From positions 1 through 64,000 of the forward strand of contig NZ_CCAE010000013.1 in NCBI RefSeq assembly GCF_000723405.1: DNA of 64,000 nucleotides, in the 5' to 3' direction. A program made the translations under genes and the position numbers. Shown in pieces: positions 55,247-63,926 of this stretch (position 1 is its first letter; every line of letters begins with the position of its first letter). Under the pieces are notes generated by a model. It was not told the origin of the DNA. It made no database searches and was given only the letters and a program-made list of their open reading frames with translations. The DNA is from Hydrogenophaga intermedia. Lineage in GTDB: Bacteria; Pseudomonadota; Gammaproteobacteria; Burkholderiales; Burkholderiaceae_C.

Positions 55247-57220
55247 TCAGGCTTGGGCGGCCGGGACCGGATCCTGCGGGCCACTGTGCAGCCAGTCAAC
55301 CACCTCGCCGGAGGGCTGGTAGCCGTGCACGGCGTGCTGCAGCAACGCGCGGATGGCGTTGACGTCGTTGGCCCGCATGGCGGCTTCCAGTTGTTCCAGC
55401 AAGCCCAGCAGCGTGTCAGGCGCCAGCCGCACCTCCTGCGCGCGCAGGATGCGCGGGTGTCGGGTGGGCAGGGGGTTGTCGCCGATCAGCAGCTCTTCGT
55501 AGAGCTTTTCACCGGGGCGCAGGCCGGTGATCTGGATCTCGATGTCGCCCCAGGGCTGTTGCTCGTTCTTCAGCTGCAGGCCCGAGAGCTCGATCATGCG
55601 CTGCGCCAGGTCCATGATGCGCACCGGCTCGCCCATGTCGAGCACGAAGACGTCACCGCCCTCGGCCATGGCGCCGGCCTGGATGACGAGCTGCGCTGCT
55701 TCGGGGATGGTCATGAAGAAGCGCGTGATGTCCGGGTGCGTGACCGTCACCGGGCCGCCTGCGGCGATCTGATGGCGAAACAGCGGCACGACCGAGCCGC
55801 TGGAGCCCAGCACGTTGCCGAAGCGCACCATGCTGAACGTGGTGGTGCCCTGCCGCGCCTCGGCCAGGGCCTGCAGCACCAGTTCGGCCAGGCGCTTGCT
55901 GGCGCCCATGATGTTGGTTGGGCGCACGGCCTTGTCGGTGCTGATGAGCACCATATGCCGCACTCCGGCATCGAGCGCGGCGCGGGCCGTGACCCAGGTG
56001 CCCCACACGTTGTTGCGCAGCCCTTGCACGGCGTTGTGCTCCACCAGCGGCACGTGCTTGTAGGCCGCGGCGTGGTACAGCGCGTGGGGTTGCCACGCTT
56101 GGAGGATCTGGCGCATGCGCTCCTCGTCCTGGACGGAGGCGAGCAGAGGCACGATCTCAATGCCATCGGTATCGAGTTGACGCGACAGCTCCTGGTGGAT
56201 GGCGTAGAGCGCGTACTCACTCTGCTCGATGAGCAGCAAAGTGTGAGGCTGGAGGGCTGCGATCTGGCGGCACAGTTCGCTGCCGATGCTGCCGCCCGCG
56301 CCCGTCACGGCCACCACGCGGTCGCGGATGAGTTTGTCCAGCAGTGCAAGGTCCGGCGTCACGGCCTCGCGGCCGAGCAGGTCCTCGATGTCGAGTTCGC
56401 GCAGGTCGCTCAGGTTGACGCGGCCCGAGGCGAGGTCCGACATGCCCGGCAGCGTGCGCACGTGCAGCGGCAGGTGGCGCAGAGATTCGAGGATCTCGCG
56501 GCGGCGCTTCTGCGATGCAGAAGGCAGGGCCAGCAGCACGTCGGTGGCGCCGATGGCAGGCACCAGGTCGTGCAGGCCTGTGGGGGGGTAGACGTTGCGT
56601 CCGTCCAGGCTGTTGCCTTGCAGCGCGGGGTCGTCGTCGATGAAGCCGAGCAGGCGGTGCTCGCCGCTGCGCGCCAGGGCGGCGGCGAGCTGGCGGCCGG
56701 CGGAACCCGCGCCGTAGATCAGCACGCCGGGCAGTTCCTTGCGCGCGAGCAGCTTGCGGTAGAGGCCGCCGAGCCACGCCCGCACAAACAAGCGGCTCAG
56801 GCCGACGAAGATGAACAGCAGCAGCGGCTGGATCACGCCCACGGACCGCGGTACGCCGGGCACGCTGATGGCGGTGAACACCGTGGCGTAGAACAAGCCG
56901 TACAAGGCCATGGCCTGGCCCAGGCTGAGCATGGCGTTCCAGCCCGCGTAGCGGAAGATGGCGCGGTACAGGCCGAACCTGGCGAAGAGGGGTATGGCGA
57001 TGGGCACCGAGCCGATGACGGCCCAGAGGTAGGGCATTTCCAGGCGCAACCAGACCTCGAGCCGCAGATACAACGCTACCCAGACGGCGAGCACGCACAG
57101 GGTGACGTCCACCGACACGGCGAGCGCGCGCTTCACCGGGCGGGGGATGTGCAGAAGGGCGTTAGCGAGGCCGTCGTCGGTGCCGAGCGGGGTGGCCTCG
57201 AGCTGGGGAGGAGGATTCAT
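55247..57220 (-). CDS. wbpM: WbpM-like membrane UDP-GlcNAc 4,6-dehydratase
   Basis: 657 aa. About four N-terminal membrane segments (30-150), then a Rossmann regulatory domain (LIYGAGSAGRQLA) and the SDR dehydratase domain (VTGAGGSIGSELCRQI at about 300; STDKAVRPTNIMGASKR with M-x3-K instead of Y-x3-K, as in WbpM). It makes UDP-4-keto-6-deoxy-GlcNAc, the precursor of QuiNAc, FucNAc or bacillosamine. It overlaps the PglD-like gene by 4 bp and is last of the cluster. Confidence 0.92.
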   Translation of the reverse strand: MNPPPQLEATPLGTDDGLANALLHIPRPVKRALAVSVDVTLCVLAVWVALYLRLEVWLRLEMPYLWAVIGSVPIAIPLFARFGLYRAIFRYAGWNAMLSLGQAMALYGLFYATVFTAISVPGVPRSVGVIQPLLLFIFVGLSRLFVRAWLGGLYRKLLARKELPGVLIYGAGSAGRQLAAALARSGEHRLLGFIDDDPALQGNSLDGRNVYPPTGLHDLVPAIGATDVLLALPSASQKRRREILESLRHLPLHVRTLPGMSDLASGRVNLSDLRELDIEDLLGREAVTPDLALLDKLIRDRVVAVTGAGGSIGSELCRQIAALQPHTLLLIEQSEYALYAIHQELSRQLDTDGIEIVPLLASVQDEERMRQILQAWQPHALYHAAAYKHVPLVEHNAVQGLRNNVWGTWVTARAALDAGVRHMVLISTDKAVRPTNIMGASKRLAELVLQALAEARQGTTTFSMVRFGNVLGSSGSVVPLFRHQIAAGGPVTVTHPDITRFFMTIPEAAQLVIQAGAMAEGGDVFVLDMGEPVRIMDLAQRMIELSGLQLKNEQQPWGDIEIQITGLRPGEKLYEELLIGDNPLPTRHPRILRAQEVRLAPDTLLGLLEQLEAAMRANDVNAIRALLQHAVHGYQPSGEVVDWLHSGPQDPVPAAQA

Positions 57221-57798
57221 GCGCGCCCCTCACCAGGGCCCAGGATCTCATCGTCGGATAGGCGCACTCCATACCCCACGGCGGAACCGGCCTGCAACCA
57301 CGCGCGCGCACCGATGCAGGTACCGCCGGCCATGGTGGTGTTGGTGCCGAGGTGGCCGTAGGCGCCCACCTGCGCGTGGTGGTCAACCACCGCGCCCACG
57401 TTGGCGATGGCGCCATCGCCCAGCACGGCTTCGGTGCCGATGGCCGCCAGGGCCATCACGGCGCTGCCCGGGCCCAGTACGGCAGTGGGCGACACGAAGG
57501 CGCGTGGATGGACCAGCGTGATAAGTGTCAATCCGGCGGCGCGGACCCGCTCGGACAAGGCCTGGCGCGCGCGGTTGTTGCCGATCGCGACGTGAGCCGC
57601 CTGCACGCCACGCGCAGGAAGTTCATTGAGGAGGGTGCTCGAACCCCAGACAGGAACGCCCATGATGTCGGTACCGGGGGACTGCTGATCGTCCAGGAAA
57701 GCGACCACCTGATGGGTACCGCTCAGCCGAACGAGTTCGAGCACGCTGCGGCCGTGGCCGCCAGCCCCCACGATGACCAGCGGTATTGGCTGGCTCAT
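57217..57798 (-). CDS. PglD-like sugar O/N-acetyltransferase (left-handed beta helix)
   Basis: 193 aa. An N-terminal Rossmann-like part (IVGAGGHGRSVLELVRLSGTH, DDQQSPGTDIMGVPV) is followed by hexapeptide repeats (about 95-180). The catalytic base H140 or H141 lies in VVDHHAQVG, as in PglD/NeuD proteins. It N-acetylates a UDP-4-amino sugar using acetyl-CoA, but no aminotransferase (PglE type) is next to it, so the true acceptor is unclear. It overlaps wbpM by 4 bp. Confidence 0.88.
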   Translation of the reverse strand: MSQPIPLVIVGAGGHGRSVLELVRLSGTHQVVAFLDDQQSPGTDIMGVPVWGSSTLLNELPARGVQAAHVAIGNNRARQALSERVRAAGLTLITLVHPRAFVSPTAVLGPGSAVMALAAIGTEAVLGDGAIANVGAVVDHHAQVGAYGHLGTNTTMAGGTCIGARAWLQAGSAVGYGVRLSDDEILGPGEGRA

Positions 57799-57831
57799 TC
57801 GATCATGTCTCCCCGGGAAATTCTGTTGAGG

Positions 57832-58392
57832 TCAGTGCTGCACGCCTTCGCGCCGCAGCACCTTCATGGCCGTGAGCCAGAGGATGCGCAGGTCAAAGGC
57901 CAGGCTGCGGCGCTGAAGATACTCGATATCGAGCGCCACCTTTTGCGGAATCGGCAGTTCGTCGCGGCCATTGATTTGTGCCCAACCGGTAAGGCCTGGC
58001 ACCAGGGCGTCCACGCCGGCCTGGGTTCGCAGTGCAATGAGGTCGTCCTGGTTGAACAGTGCCGGACGGGGGCCGACGAAGCTCATGTCGCCCTTGAGGA
58101 TGCTCCAGAGTTGCGGCAGCTCGTCCAGGCTGCTCTTGCGCAGGAAGGGGCCAATGGGCGTGAGCCAGCGTTTCGGGTCGTCCAGCAGGTGGGTGGCCAC
58201 GGCCGGCGTGTCCACGCGCATGCTGCGGAATTTGGGCATCTTGAAGATGCGGTTGTGGCGTCCGACACGGTCGCTCCAGTACAGCGCGGGGCCGGGGGAG
58301 GTGAGGCGCACCGCCAGCGCCACCAGCAGCACGGGCACGATCAGCACGAGGCCCGCCAACAGGGCGAGCAGCAGGTCGAACAGGCGCTTCAT
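57832..58392 (-). CDS. Initiating sugar-1-phosphate transferase (PglC-like)
   Basis: 186 aa, the minimal monotopic PGT: N-terminal re-entrant helix (MKRLFDLLLALLAGLVLIVPVLLVALAVRL with SPGP), KFRSM, and SLDELPQLWSILKGDMSFVGPRP with the catalytic D-E pair. It transfers sugar phosphate from UDP-sugar to undecaprenyl phosphate, probably di-N-acetyl-bacillosamine- or QuiNAc-type given the neighbours. It overlaps the reductase gene by ATGA. Confidence 0.92.
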   Translation of the reverse strand: MKRLFDLLLALLAGLVLIVPVLLVALAVRLTSPGPALYWSDRVGRHNRIFKMPKFRSMRVDTPAVATHLLDDPKRWLTPIGPFLRKSSLDELPQLWSILKGDMSFVGPRPALFNQDDLIALRTQAGVDALVPGLTGWAQINGRDELPIPQKVALDIEYLQRRSLAFDLRILWLTAMKVLRREGVQH

Positions 58393-59336
58393 CGGAGGTC
58401 CAGTCCGCCCACGGCGCGCCGCAGGCCTTCGTCCACGCCGACCGGCGGTGTCCAGCCCAGAGTGACGCGTGTGTGCGTGATGTCCACCTGCAGGTTGCCG
58501 AGCAGCCGTTGGGCGATGGACGCTTTGCCGACGACGGTAGCCGCCATTTGCAGCAGCGACGGCGGACAGGGCAGCAGGCGGGCCGGTCGATTCAAGGCCT
58601 GGCCCATGCGGCGCAGGAGGTCTGCCGTCGAGAGATCTTCGCCGTCGCTGATCAGGAAGGTCTGCCCGGCGGCGGCTTGGTGCTCGACGCAGGTGAGCAG
58701 CAAGTCCGCCAGGTTGTCCAGGCCGACCAGGCTGCGGCGGTTGCCGGTAACCGACCCCAAGGGCAAGGGCCAGCCGCGCGCCACGGCCAGCATCAGGCTG
58801 CGGAAGTTGGCCTTCACGCCGGGGCCATGGACCAGCGGCGGGCGCACGACCACCATTTCCAGGCCGGTGTCGCTGGCGATGCGGCGCAGGCCCTGTTCGG
58901 CTTCGGCCTTCGACACGCCGTACGCGTCCTGCGGCGCGGGCGCGTCACTGGCGGTGTACGCGCGCCGCGCGCCGGTGCCTTCGCCGTTGACCTTGATCGA
59001 ACTGACGAAAACGAAGCGCTGGACACCCGCCGCGGCCGCTTGCCGCGCCAGGTTCAAGGTGCCTTCCACATTGACGCGGCGGAACTCGCTCAGTGGGTCC
59101 GCGGACGATTCGTTCATCACGTGCACGCGGGCGGCGGCGTGCACGACAGCGCGGCAGCCCCGCAGGGCCTCGGTCCAATCCGTGCGCCCGTCCAGGTCTC
59201 CAACGGTGACCGCGTGGGCGTCGTTGCTGCCGGGCGTGCGCACCGCGCCGCGCACCGGCCGTCCGGCGGCCAATGCGTGACGACACACGGCCGAACCCAC
59301 GAAGCCATTGGCGCCGGTGACCAGCAGGGCGCTCAT
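58389..59336 (-). CDS. NAD-dependent epimerase/reductase (WbpV-like)
   Basis: 315 aa extended SDR: TGANGFVG (N-terminal), AARVHVMNE, VFVSSIKVNGE and YGVSKAEAE (Y-x3-K). The pattern is close to WbpV/WreQ, which reduce UDP-4-keto-QuiNAc made by WbpM to UDP-D-QuiNAc. Adjacent PglC-like transferase and WbpM fit that pathway. It overlaps both neighbours by 4 bp. Confidence 0.88.
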   Translation of the reverse strand: MSALLVTGANGFVGSAVCRHALAAGRPVRGAVRTPGSNDAHAVTVGDLDGRTDWTEALRGCRAVVHAAARVHVMNESSADPLSEFRRVNVEGTLNLARQAAAAGVQRFVFVSSIKVNGEGTGARRAYTASDAPAPQDAYGVSKAEAEQGLRRIASDTGLEMVVVRPPLVHGPGVKANFRSLMLAVARGWPLPLGSVTGNRRSLVGLDNLADLLLTCVEHQAAAGQTFLISDGEDLSTADLLRRMGQALNRPARLLPCPPSLLQMAATVVGKASIAQRLLGNLQVDITHTRVTLGWTPPVGVDEGLRRAVGGLDLR

Positions 59337-60571
59337 GTTGTTTTGCCTGCCCGAAGCTGCACGGCCTCGGCCATGAGTTGCTCCAGTCGATCCATCAGCG
59401 TGTCGCGATCGAACTCCTGCGCAGCGTAGACGCGACCGCGTTGGCCCATGGCCCGGCGCGTCTCGGGCGTCATGGCGGCCATGGCGAGCACGGCATTGGC
59501 CAGCCCGGCGGCGTCGCCCGCCTCGCTCACCAGACCGGCCTGGGCCGCGCGAATGACCTGCGCACCCTCGCCGTCGAGCATGCCCAGCAAGGGGATGCCG
59601 GACTGAAGGTAAGACTGCACCTTGCCGGGAATGGTGAGGCTGAACACGGGATCCTTCTTCAGGGAAACGAGCAGGGCGTCGGCTTGGGCGTAGAACGAGG
59701 GCATGCGCTCGACCGGGTGGCGGCCGAGCAGCAGGACGCGCTCTTGCAGGCCCCGGCGACGCACTTCTTCCTGCAGCCAGTCCGACTTGCGTCCATCGCC
59801 CACGATCAGCCAACGAATGGCGGGATTGTCCTTGAGCCGGGTGGCCGCTTCCAGCACCGCGGGCAAGTCCTGCGCCTCGCCGATGTTGCCGGCGAACAGC
59901 ACGTTGAACACGCCGGGTTTCGGCAGCACCTCCGGTGCAGGGGTCGCATCCGACGCGGCGAACACTTGCTCCGACCAACTGGGGAAGTAGCGGATCTTGC
60001 TGTTGTCCTTGCAGTACTTCGCGATGCTGGCCTTGAATCCTTGCGACTGGCCAAGCACCAGGGTGCAGCGGTTGTAGATGAAGGACACCAGGCGTCCTAC
60101 CCCCCCGAGCAAGCGCGGTGAGCGCACCACCCCGATGGCGGCCAGTGTCTCGGGCCACAGGTCGAGCACCCAGAACACGACGGGCGCGCGCTTGAGGCGG
60201 CCCATCAGGATCGCGGGCAGCCCGACGGTGATCGGGGAAGGCTCGAACACGAAGATGGCGTCGAATGCCTCGCCGCGCAGCCGCCACGGGCCGGCCAGGC
60301 TGGCGCCGACGACGTAGCTGAGGTAGTTCAGCATCAACCGCAGGGAACCCTGGGCGCGCGCCAGCATGGGCGCGCGCACGATTCGTGCGCCGTGGTAGCT
60401 GCTGAACTGCTCCGGCTGCTCACGGTAGGCGGGGAACACGGTCCCTGCCGGGTAGTTCGGCTTGCCGGTGAGCACGGTGACGGCGTGGCCGCGCGCCGTC
60501 CATTCCTGCACGAGGTCGTTGATACGGAAGTTCTCGGGCCAAAAGTATTGGCTGACTACCAGGATTCGCAA
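59333..60571 (-). CDS. GT4 glycosyltransferase (WbuB-like)
   Basis: 412 aa. MRILVVSQYFWPENFRINDLVQEW, KPNYPAGTVFP, VLFAGNIGEAQ and SFYAQADALLVSLKKDPVFSLTIPGKVQSYLQSGIPLL are typical of WbuB/WbjE, which adds L-FucNAc to a lipid-linked sugar. It follows the UDP-L-FucNAc synthesis genes by 12 bp. Start is at the normal family N-terminus. Confidence 0.9.
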   Translation of the reverse strand: MRILVVSQYFWPENFRINDLVQEWTARGHAVTVLTGKPNYPAGTVFPAYREQPEQFSSYHGARIVRAPMLARAQGSLRLMLNYLSYVVGASLAGPWRLRGEAFDAIFVFEPSPITVGLPAILMGRLKRAPVVFWVLDLWPETLAAIGVVRSPRLLGGVGRLVSFIYNRCTLVLGQSQGFKASIAKYCKDNSKIRYFPSWSEQVFAASDATPAPEVLPKPGVFNVLFAGNIGEAQDLPAVLEAATRLKDNPAIRWLIVGDGRKSDWLQEEVRRRGLQERVLLLGRHPVERMPSFYAQADALLVSLKKDPVFSLTIPGKVQSYLQSGIPLLGMLDGEGAQVIRAAQAGLVSEAGDAAGLANAVLAMAAMTPETRRAMGQRGRVYAAQEFDRDTLMDRLEQLMAEAVQLRAGKTT

Positions 60572-60583
60572 GGCAGGCCCGGA

Positions 60584-61714
60584 TCAGTATTTCTTCCAGA
60601 TCACGCGGTTCACGTAGTCCGTGTAGCTGTGGACGATGCGAACGACCTTGTCCGACACGTTGGGCATGCTGTAGTCGGCCACCTGGCGCAGCAGGCGCCG
60701 CTCGCCCCGCGATTGCGACGCCAGGATCGCCAGACCCTGCAGCACCCGCTCGGCATCGAGTCCCACCATCATCACCGCGGCCTCCTCCATGCCCTCGGGG
60801 CGCTCATGCGCCTCGCGCAGGTTGAGTGCGGGGAAATTGAGGATAGACGATTCCTCGTTGATGGTGCCGCTGTCGGACAGCACGGCCCGCGCCTTGATCT
60901 GCAGTTGGTTGTAGTCGGTAAAGCCCAGCGGCTTGAGCAAACGCACCAACGGGTGGAAAGCGATCTGCTGGCTGTCAACGCGCTTTTGCGTACGCGGATG
61001 CGTCGACACGATCACTGGCAGCCCGTGTTGTTCGGCGACCTGGTTCAGCACGTTCGCCAGCCTGGCGAAGTGGGCGTCCGAGTCGATGTTTTCCTCGCGG
61101 TGCGCGCTGACGACGAAGAAACGGTGTTCTTCGAGGCCCAGCGTGCCGAGCACTTGAGAGGCGTCGATGCGTGGCCGGTAGTGCGCGAGCACCTCCGCCA
61201 TCGGGCTGCCCGTCTTGATCACCATGTCCGGCGGCAGGCCCTCGCGCAGCAGGTACTCGCGCGCGATGCTGCTGTAGGTGAGGTTGATGTCCGCCGTGTG
61301 GTCCACGATGCGGCGGTTGATCTCCTCGGGCACACGCATGTCGAAGCAGCGGTTGCCAGCCTCCATGTGGAAGATGGGAATCTTGCGGCGCTTGGCCGGA
61401 ATGACCGAGAGACAGCTGTTCGTATCACCCAGCACCAGCAGCGCCTCGGGTCTTTCCTGCAGCAGCACGCTGTCCATGGACGCGATGATCTTGCCAATGG
61501 TTTCGGCCGCGCTTCCGCCCGCCGCTTCGAGGAAGTGGTCGGGTTTGCGAATGCTCAGGTCGTCAAAGAAGATCTGGTTGAGCTCGTAGTCGTAGTTCTG
61601 CCCGGTGTGGACGATCACGTGTTCGCAGTGCTCGTCCAGGCGCGCCATCACGCGCGAGAGCCGGATGATCTCGGGCCGCGTGCCCACGACCGTCATGATC
61701 TTCAGTTTCTTCAA
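60584..61714 (-). CDS. wbjD: UDP-N-acetyl-L-fucosamine synthase (WbjD/FnlC, 2-epimerase)
   Basis: 376 aa from a TTG with AAGGAGG 4 nt upstream, giving the MKKLKIMTVVGTRPEIIRLS N-terminus of the family. HTGQNYDYELNQIFF, GDTNSCL, HMEAGNRCFDMRVPEE, VSAHREENID and DSGTINEES are WecB-type epimerase motifs. It converts the UDP-L-PneNAc product of WbjC to UDP-L-FucNAc. It lies 10 bp after wbjC. Confidence 0.93.
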   Translation of the reverse strand: MKKLKIMTVVGTRPEIIRLSRVMARLDEHCEHVIVHTGQNYDYELNQIFFDDLSIRKPDHFLEAAGGSAAETIGKIIASMDSVLLQERPEALLVLGDTNSCLSVIPAKRRKIPIFHMEAGNRCFDMRVPEEINRRIVDHTADINLTYSSIAREYLLREGLPPDMVIKTGSPMAEVLAHYRPRIDASQVLGTLGLEEHRFFVVSAHREENIDSDAHFARLANVLNQVAEQHGLPVIVSTHPRTQKRVDSQQIAFHPLVRLLKPLGFTDYNQLQIKARAVLSDSGTINEESSILNFPALNLREAHERPEGMEEAAVMMVGLDAERVLQGLAILASQSRGERRLLRQVADYSMPNVSDKVVRIVHSYTDYVNRVIWKKY

Positions 61715-61724
61715 GGAACCTCCT

Positions 61725-62855
61725 TCAGACGGGGCAGGCATAGGTGTCGGGCCGCTCGCGGTCAAAGATCTCGTTGGCCCACAGCATGACCACCATCTCC
61801 TGCGCGCCGGTATTGGTGATGTCGTGCGTCCAGCCTGGCACGGTCTCCACCACCTGCGGTTGCTCGGCGTGGGTGTGCAACTCGTGCGTCTCGCCGGTGA
61901 GCATGTGACGGAAGCGGAAGCAGGCTTGCCCCTGGATCACCAGGAACTTCTCCGTCTTGGTGTGGTGGTAGTGCCCGCCGCGCGTGATGCCGGGGTGCGC
62001 CGTGAAGAAGGAGAACTGGCCGCAGTCGGGCGTCTTGAGCATCTCGACGAACACGCCGCGCGCGTCGCCGTGTCGCGTGAGCCCGTACGCGAAGTCTTGC
62101 GGTGGCAGGTAGCTGAGGTAGGTGGAATACAACGCCCGCGTGAGGCCCGTCCCCACACGGTCGGTCACCAGCGTGTCGCGGCCGGCTCGAAAGCCCTCGA
62201 TCTGGCGCGCGACATCGCCCACGGTGGTGCTGTACTGCGGCGTGAGTGTGGACAGGCCTTGCGCGTCCCCCGAGGCGAGGGCGCCATCCATGATCTGCAG
62301 AAAGCGCGCGATGACGTCGTCTACGTAGACCAGCGTGAGCGGCGCGGCCGGGTCATGGATGGTGATGGGCAGGCCGTGCGCGATGTTGTGGCAGAACGTG
62401 GCCACCGCCGAGTTGTAGTTCGGCTTGCACCACTTGCCGAAGACGTTGGGCAGACGGAACACGTGCACCGGCACGCCGTTCGCCTGTTGCAGGTCGAACA
62501 GGGCCTGCTCCGCCTCGCGCTTGCTGCGGCCGTAGGGGTTGTCGTTGGCGGCCTGGGTGGACGAGGTGTAGATGACGGCTGGCGCCGACAGGCCCCGCGC
62601 TGCGCGGGCCTGCAAGGCCGCGCACAGTGCGCGCGTGAGGTCGGCGTTGCCGGTGGTGAACTCCTGCGGATCCTGCGGGCGGTTGATGCCGGCGAGGTGG
62701 AACACAGTGTGCACGCCGTCCAGCAAGGCCGGCAGGTCCTCCAGGGCGTTCTCACGCGTGAAGGACAGGACTTCCACGTCTCGCCGCTCGGCCAGGTGCA
62801 GCGCCAGGTTCTTGCCGATGAAGCCCTGGGCGCCGGTGATCAGGACCTTTTTCAT
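61725..62855 (-). CDS. wbjC: UDP-sugar 3-epimerase/4-reductase with C-terminal cupin (WbjC/FnlB)
   Basis: 376 aa. N-terminal SDR: ITGAQGFIGKNL, HLAGINRPQ, YTSSTQAANDNPYGRSKREAE (Y-x3-K). C-terminal cupin (about 255-376, HPGITRGGHYHHTKTEKFLVIQGQACFRF). It takes the WbjB product to UDP-L-6-deoxy-talose or pneumosamine forms, the second step of UDP-L-FucNAc synthesis. It follows wbjB by 7 bp. Confidence 0.93.
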   Translation of the reverse strand: MKKVLITGAQGFIGKNLALHLAERRDVEVLSFTRENALEDLPALLDGVHTVFHLAGINRPQDPQEFTTGNADLTRALCAALQARAARGLSAPAVIYTSSTQAANDNPYGRSKREAEQALFDLQQANGVPVHVFRLPNVFGKWCKPNYNSAVATFCHNIAHGLPITIHDPAAPLTLVYVDDVIARFLQIMDGALASGDAQGLSTLTPQYSTTVGDVARQIEGFRAGRDTLVTDRVGTGLTRALYSTYLSYLPPQDFAYGLTRHGDARGVFVEMLKTPDCGQFSFFTAHPGITRGGHYHHTKTEKFLVIQGQACFRFRHMLTGETHELHTHAEQPQVVETVPGWTHDITNTGAQEMVVMLWANEIFDRERPDTYACPV

Positions 62856-62862
62856 GACCGCC

Positions 62863-63906
62863 TCATTCCTCGGCCACTGCGGCCTCGCCGCGCGCGATGC
62901 GCTGCATGAAGTCCAGCTTGAGCAGCAGGGCCTTCATGCCAGCCACGTCAAGCCGCTCGGTGTTGTGCGAGTGGTATTCGTCCGCGTGCAGGGCCTGCGT
63001 AAGGCGCTCCTCGCCCTGGTCCACGAACTTGGCGTAGTTCAGGTCGCGCCCATCAGGGGGCACGCGGTAGTAGCGGCCCAGGTCCTGCGCGCAGGCCATT
63101 TCTTCCCGGCTGAGCAACGCTTCGTATAGCTTCTCGCCGTGGCGGCTGCCCATTACGTGCACCGGGTGATCGGGCTGGCCCAGCAACTCCAGCAGCGCGC
63201 GCGTGAGCACCTCGACCGTGGCCGCGGGCGCCTTCTGCACGAAGATGTCGCCGTTGTGGCCGTGCTCGAAGGCGTACAGCACCAGGTCCACCGCGTCCGC
63301 CAGCGTCATCATGAAGCGCGTCATGGCCGGGTCGGTCACGGTGATGGGCGCGCCACCGCGCACCTGGTCGACGAACAGCGGGATGACCGAGCCGCGCGAG
63401 GCCATTACGTTGCCGTAGCGCGTACCGCAGATCACCGTGCCTGTGCCTTCCAGGTTGCGGCTGGCGGCCACCATCACCTTCTCCATCATGGCCTTGCTGA
63501 TGCCCATGGCGTTGATCGGGTAGACCGCCTTGTCGGTGCTCAAGCAGATCACCCGCTGCACACCGGCGGCCACGGCTGCGCCCAGCACGTTCTCGGTACC
63601 CATCACGTTGGTCAGCACCGCCTGCATGGGGTGGAACTCGCAGGAGGGAACCTGCTTGAGTGCGGCGGCGTGGAACACGAAGTCGACGCCGCGCATCGCC
63701 TGGTCCAGGCCGTTGCGTTCGCGCACGTCGCCAATGTAGAAGCGCAGCTTCGGGTGGGCGTAGCGCTTGCGCTGGTCGTCTTGCTTCTTCTCGTCGCGGC
63801 TGAAGATGCGGATCTCGCCGATGTCCGAGTCGAGAAAGCGCTTGAGCACCGCGTTGCCGAAGGAGCCGGTGCCGCCGGTGATCAGGAGGGTCTTGTCTTT
63901 GAACAT
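62863..63906 (-). CDS. wbjB: UDP-GlcNAc 4,6-dehydratase/5-epimerase (WbjB/FnlA)
   Basis: 347 aa cytosolic SDR: ITGGTGSFGNAVLKRFL, FSRDEKKQDDQRKRY, FHAAALKQVPSCEFHPMQAVLTNVMGTENV, STDKAVYPINAMGISKAMMEK (M-x3-K type). It is smaller than WbpM because it lacks the membrane part. The first step of UDP-L-FucNAc synthesis from UDP-GlcNAc. It heads the wbjBCD group in this window, though another gene precedes it. Confidence 0.94.
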   Translation of the reverse strand: MFKDKTLLITGGTGSFGNAVLKRFLDSDIGEIRIFSRDEKKQDDQRKRYAHPKLRFYIGDVRERNGLDQAMRGVDFVFHAAALKQVPSCEFHPMQAVLTNVMGTENVLGAAVAAGVQRVICLSTDKAVYPINAMGISKAMMEKVMVAASRNLEGTGTVICGTRYGNVMASRGSVIPLFVDQVRGGAPITVTDPAMTRFMMTLADAVDLVLYAFEHGHNGDIFVQKAPAATVEVLTRALLELLGQPDHPVHVMGSRHGEKLYEALLSREEMACAQDLGRYYRVPPDGRDLNYAKFVDQGEERLTQALHADEYHSHNTERLDVAGMKALLLKLDFMQRIARGEAAVAEE

Positions 63907-63926
63907 GCTCTGGAGCTTGTGGTGCC

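Noticed and set aside
55009-55299. 96-codon minus-strand open frame across the terminator near 55215
   Set aside because: It runs through a strong intrinsic terminator and the end of wbpM; product is not family-like.
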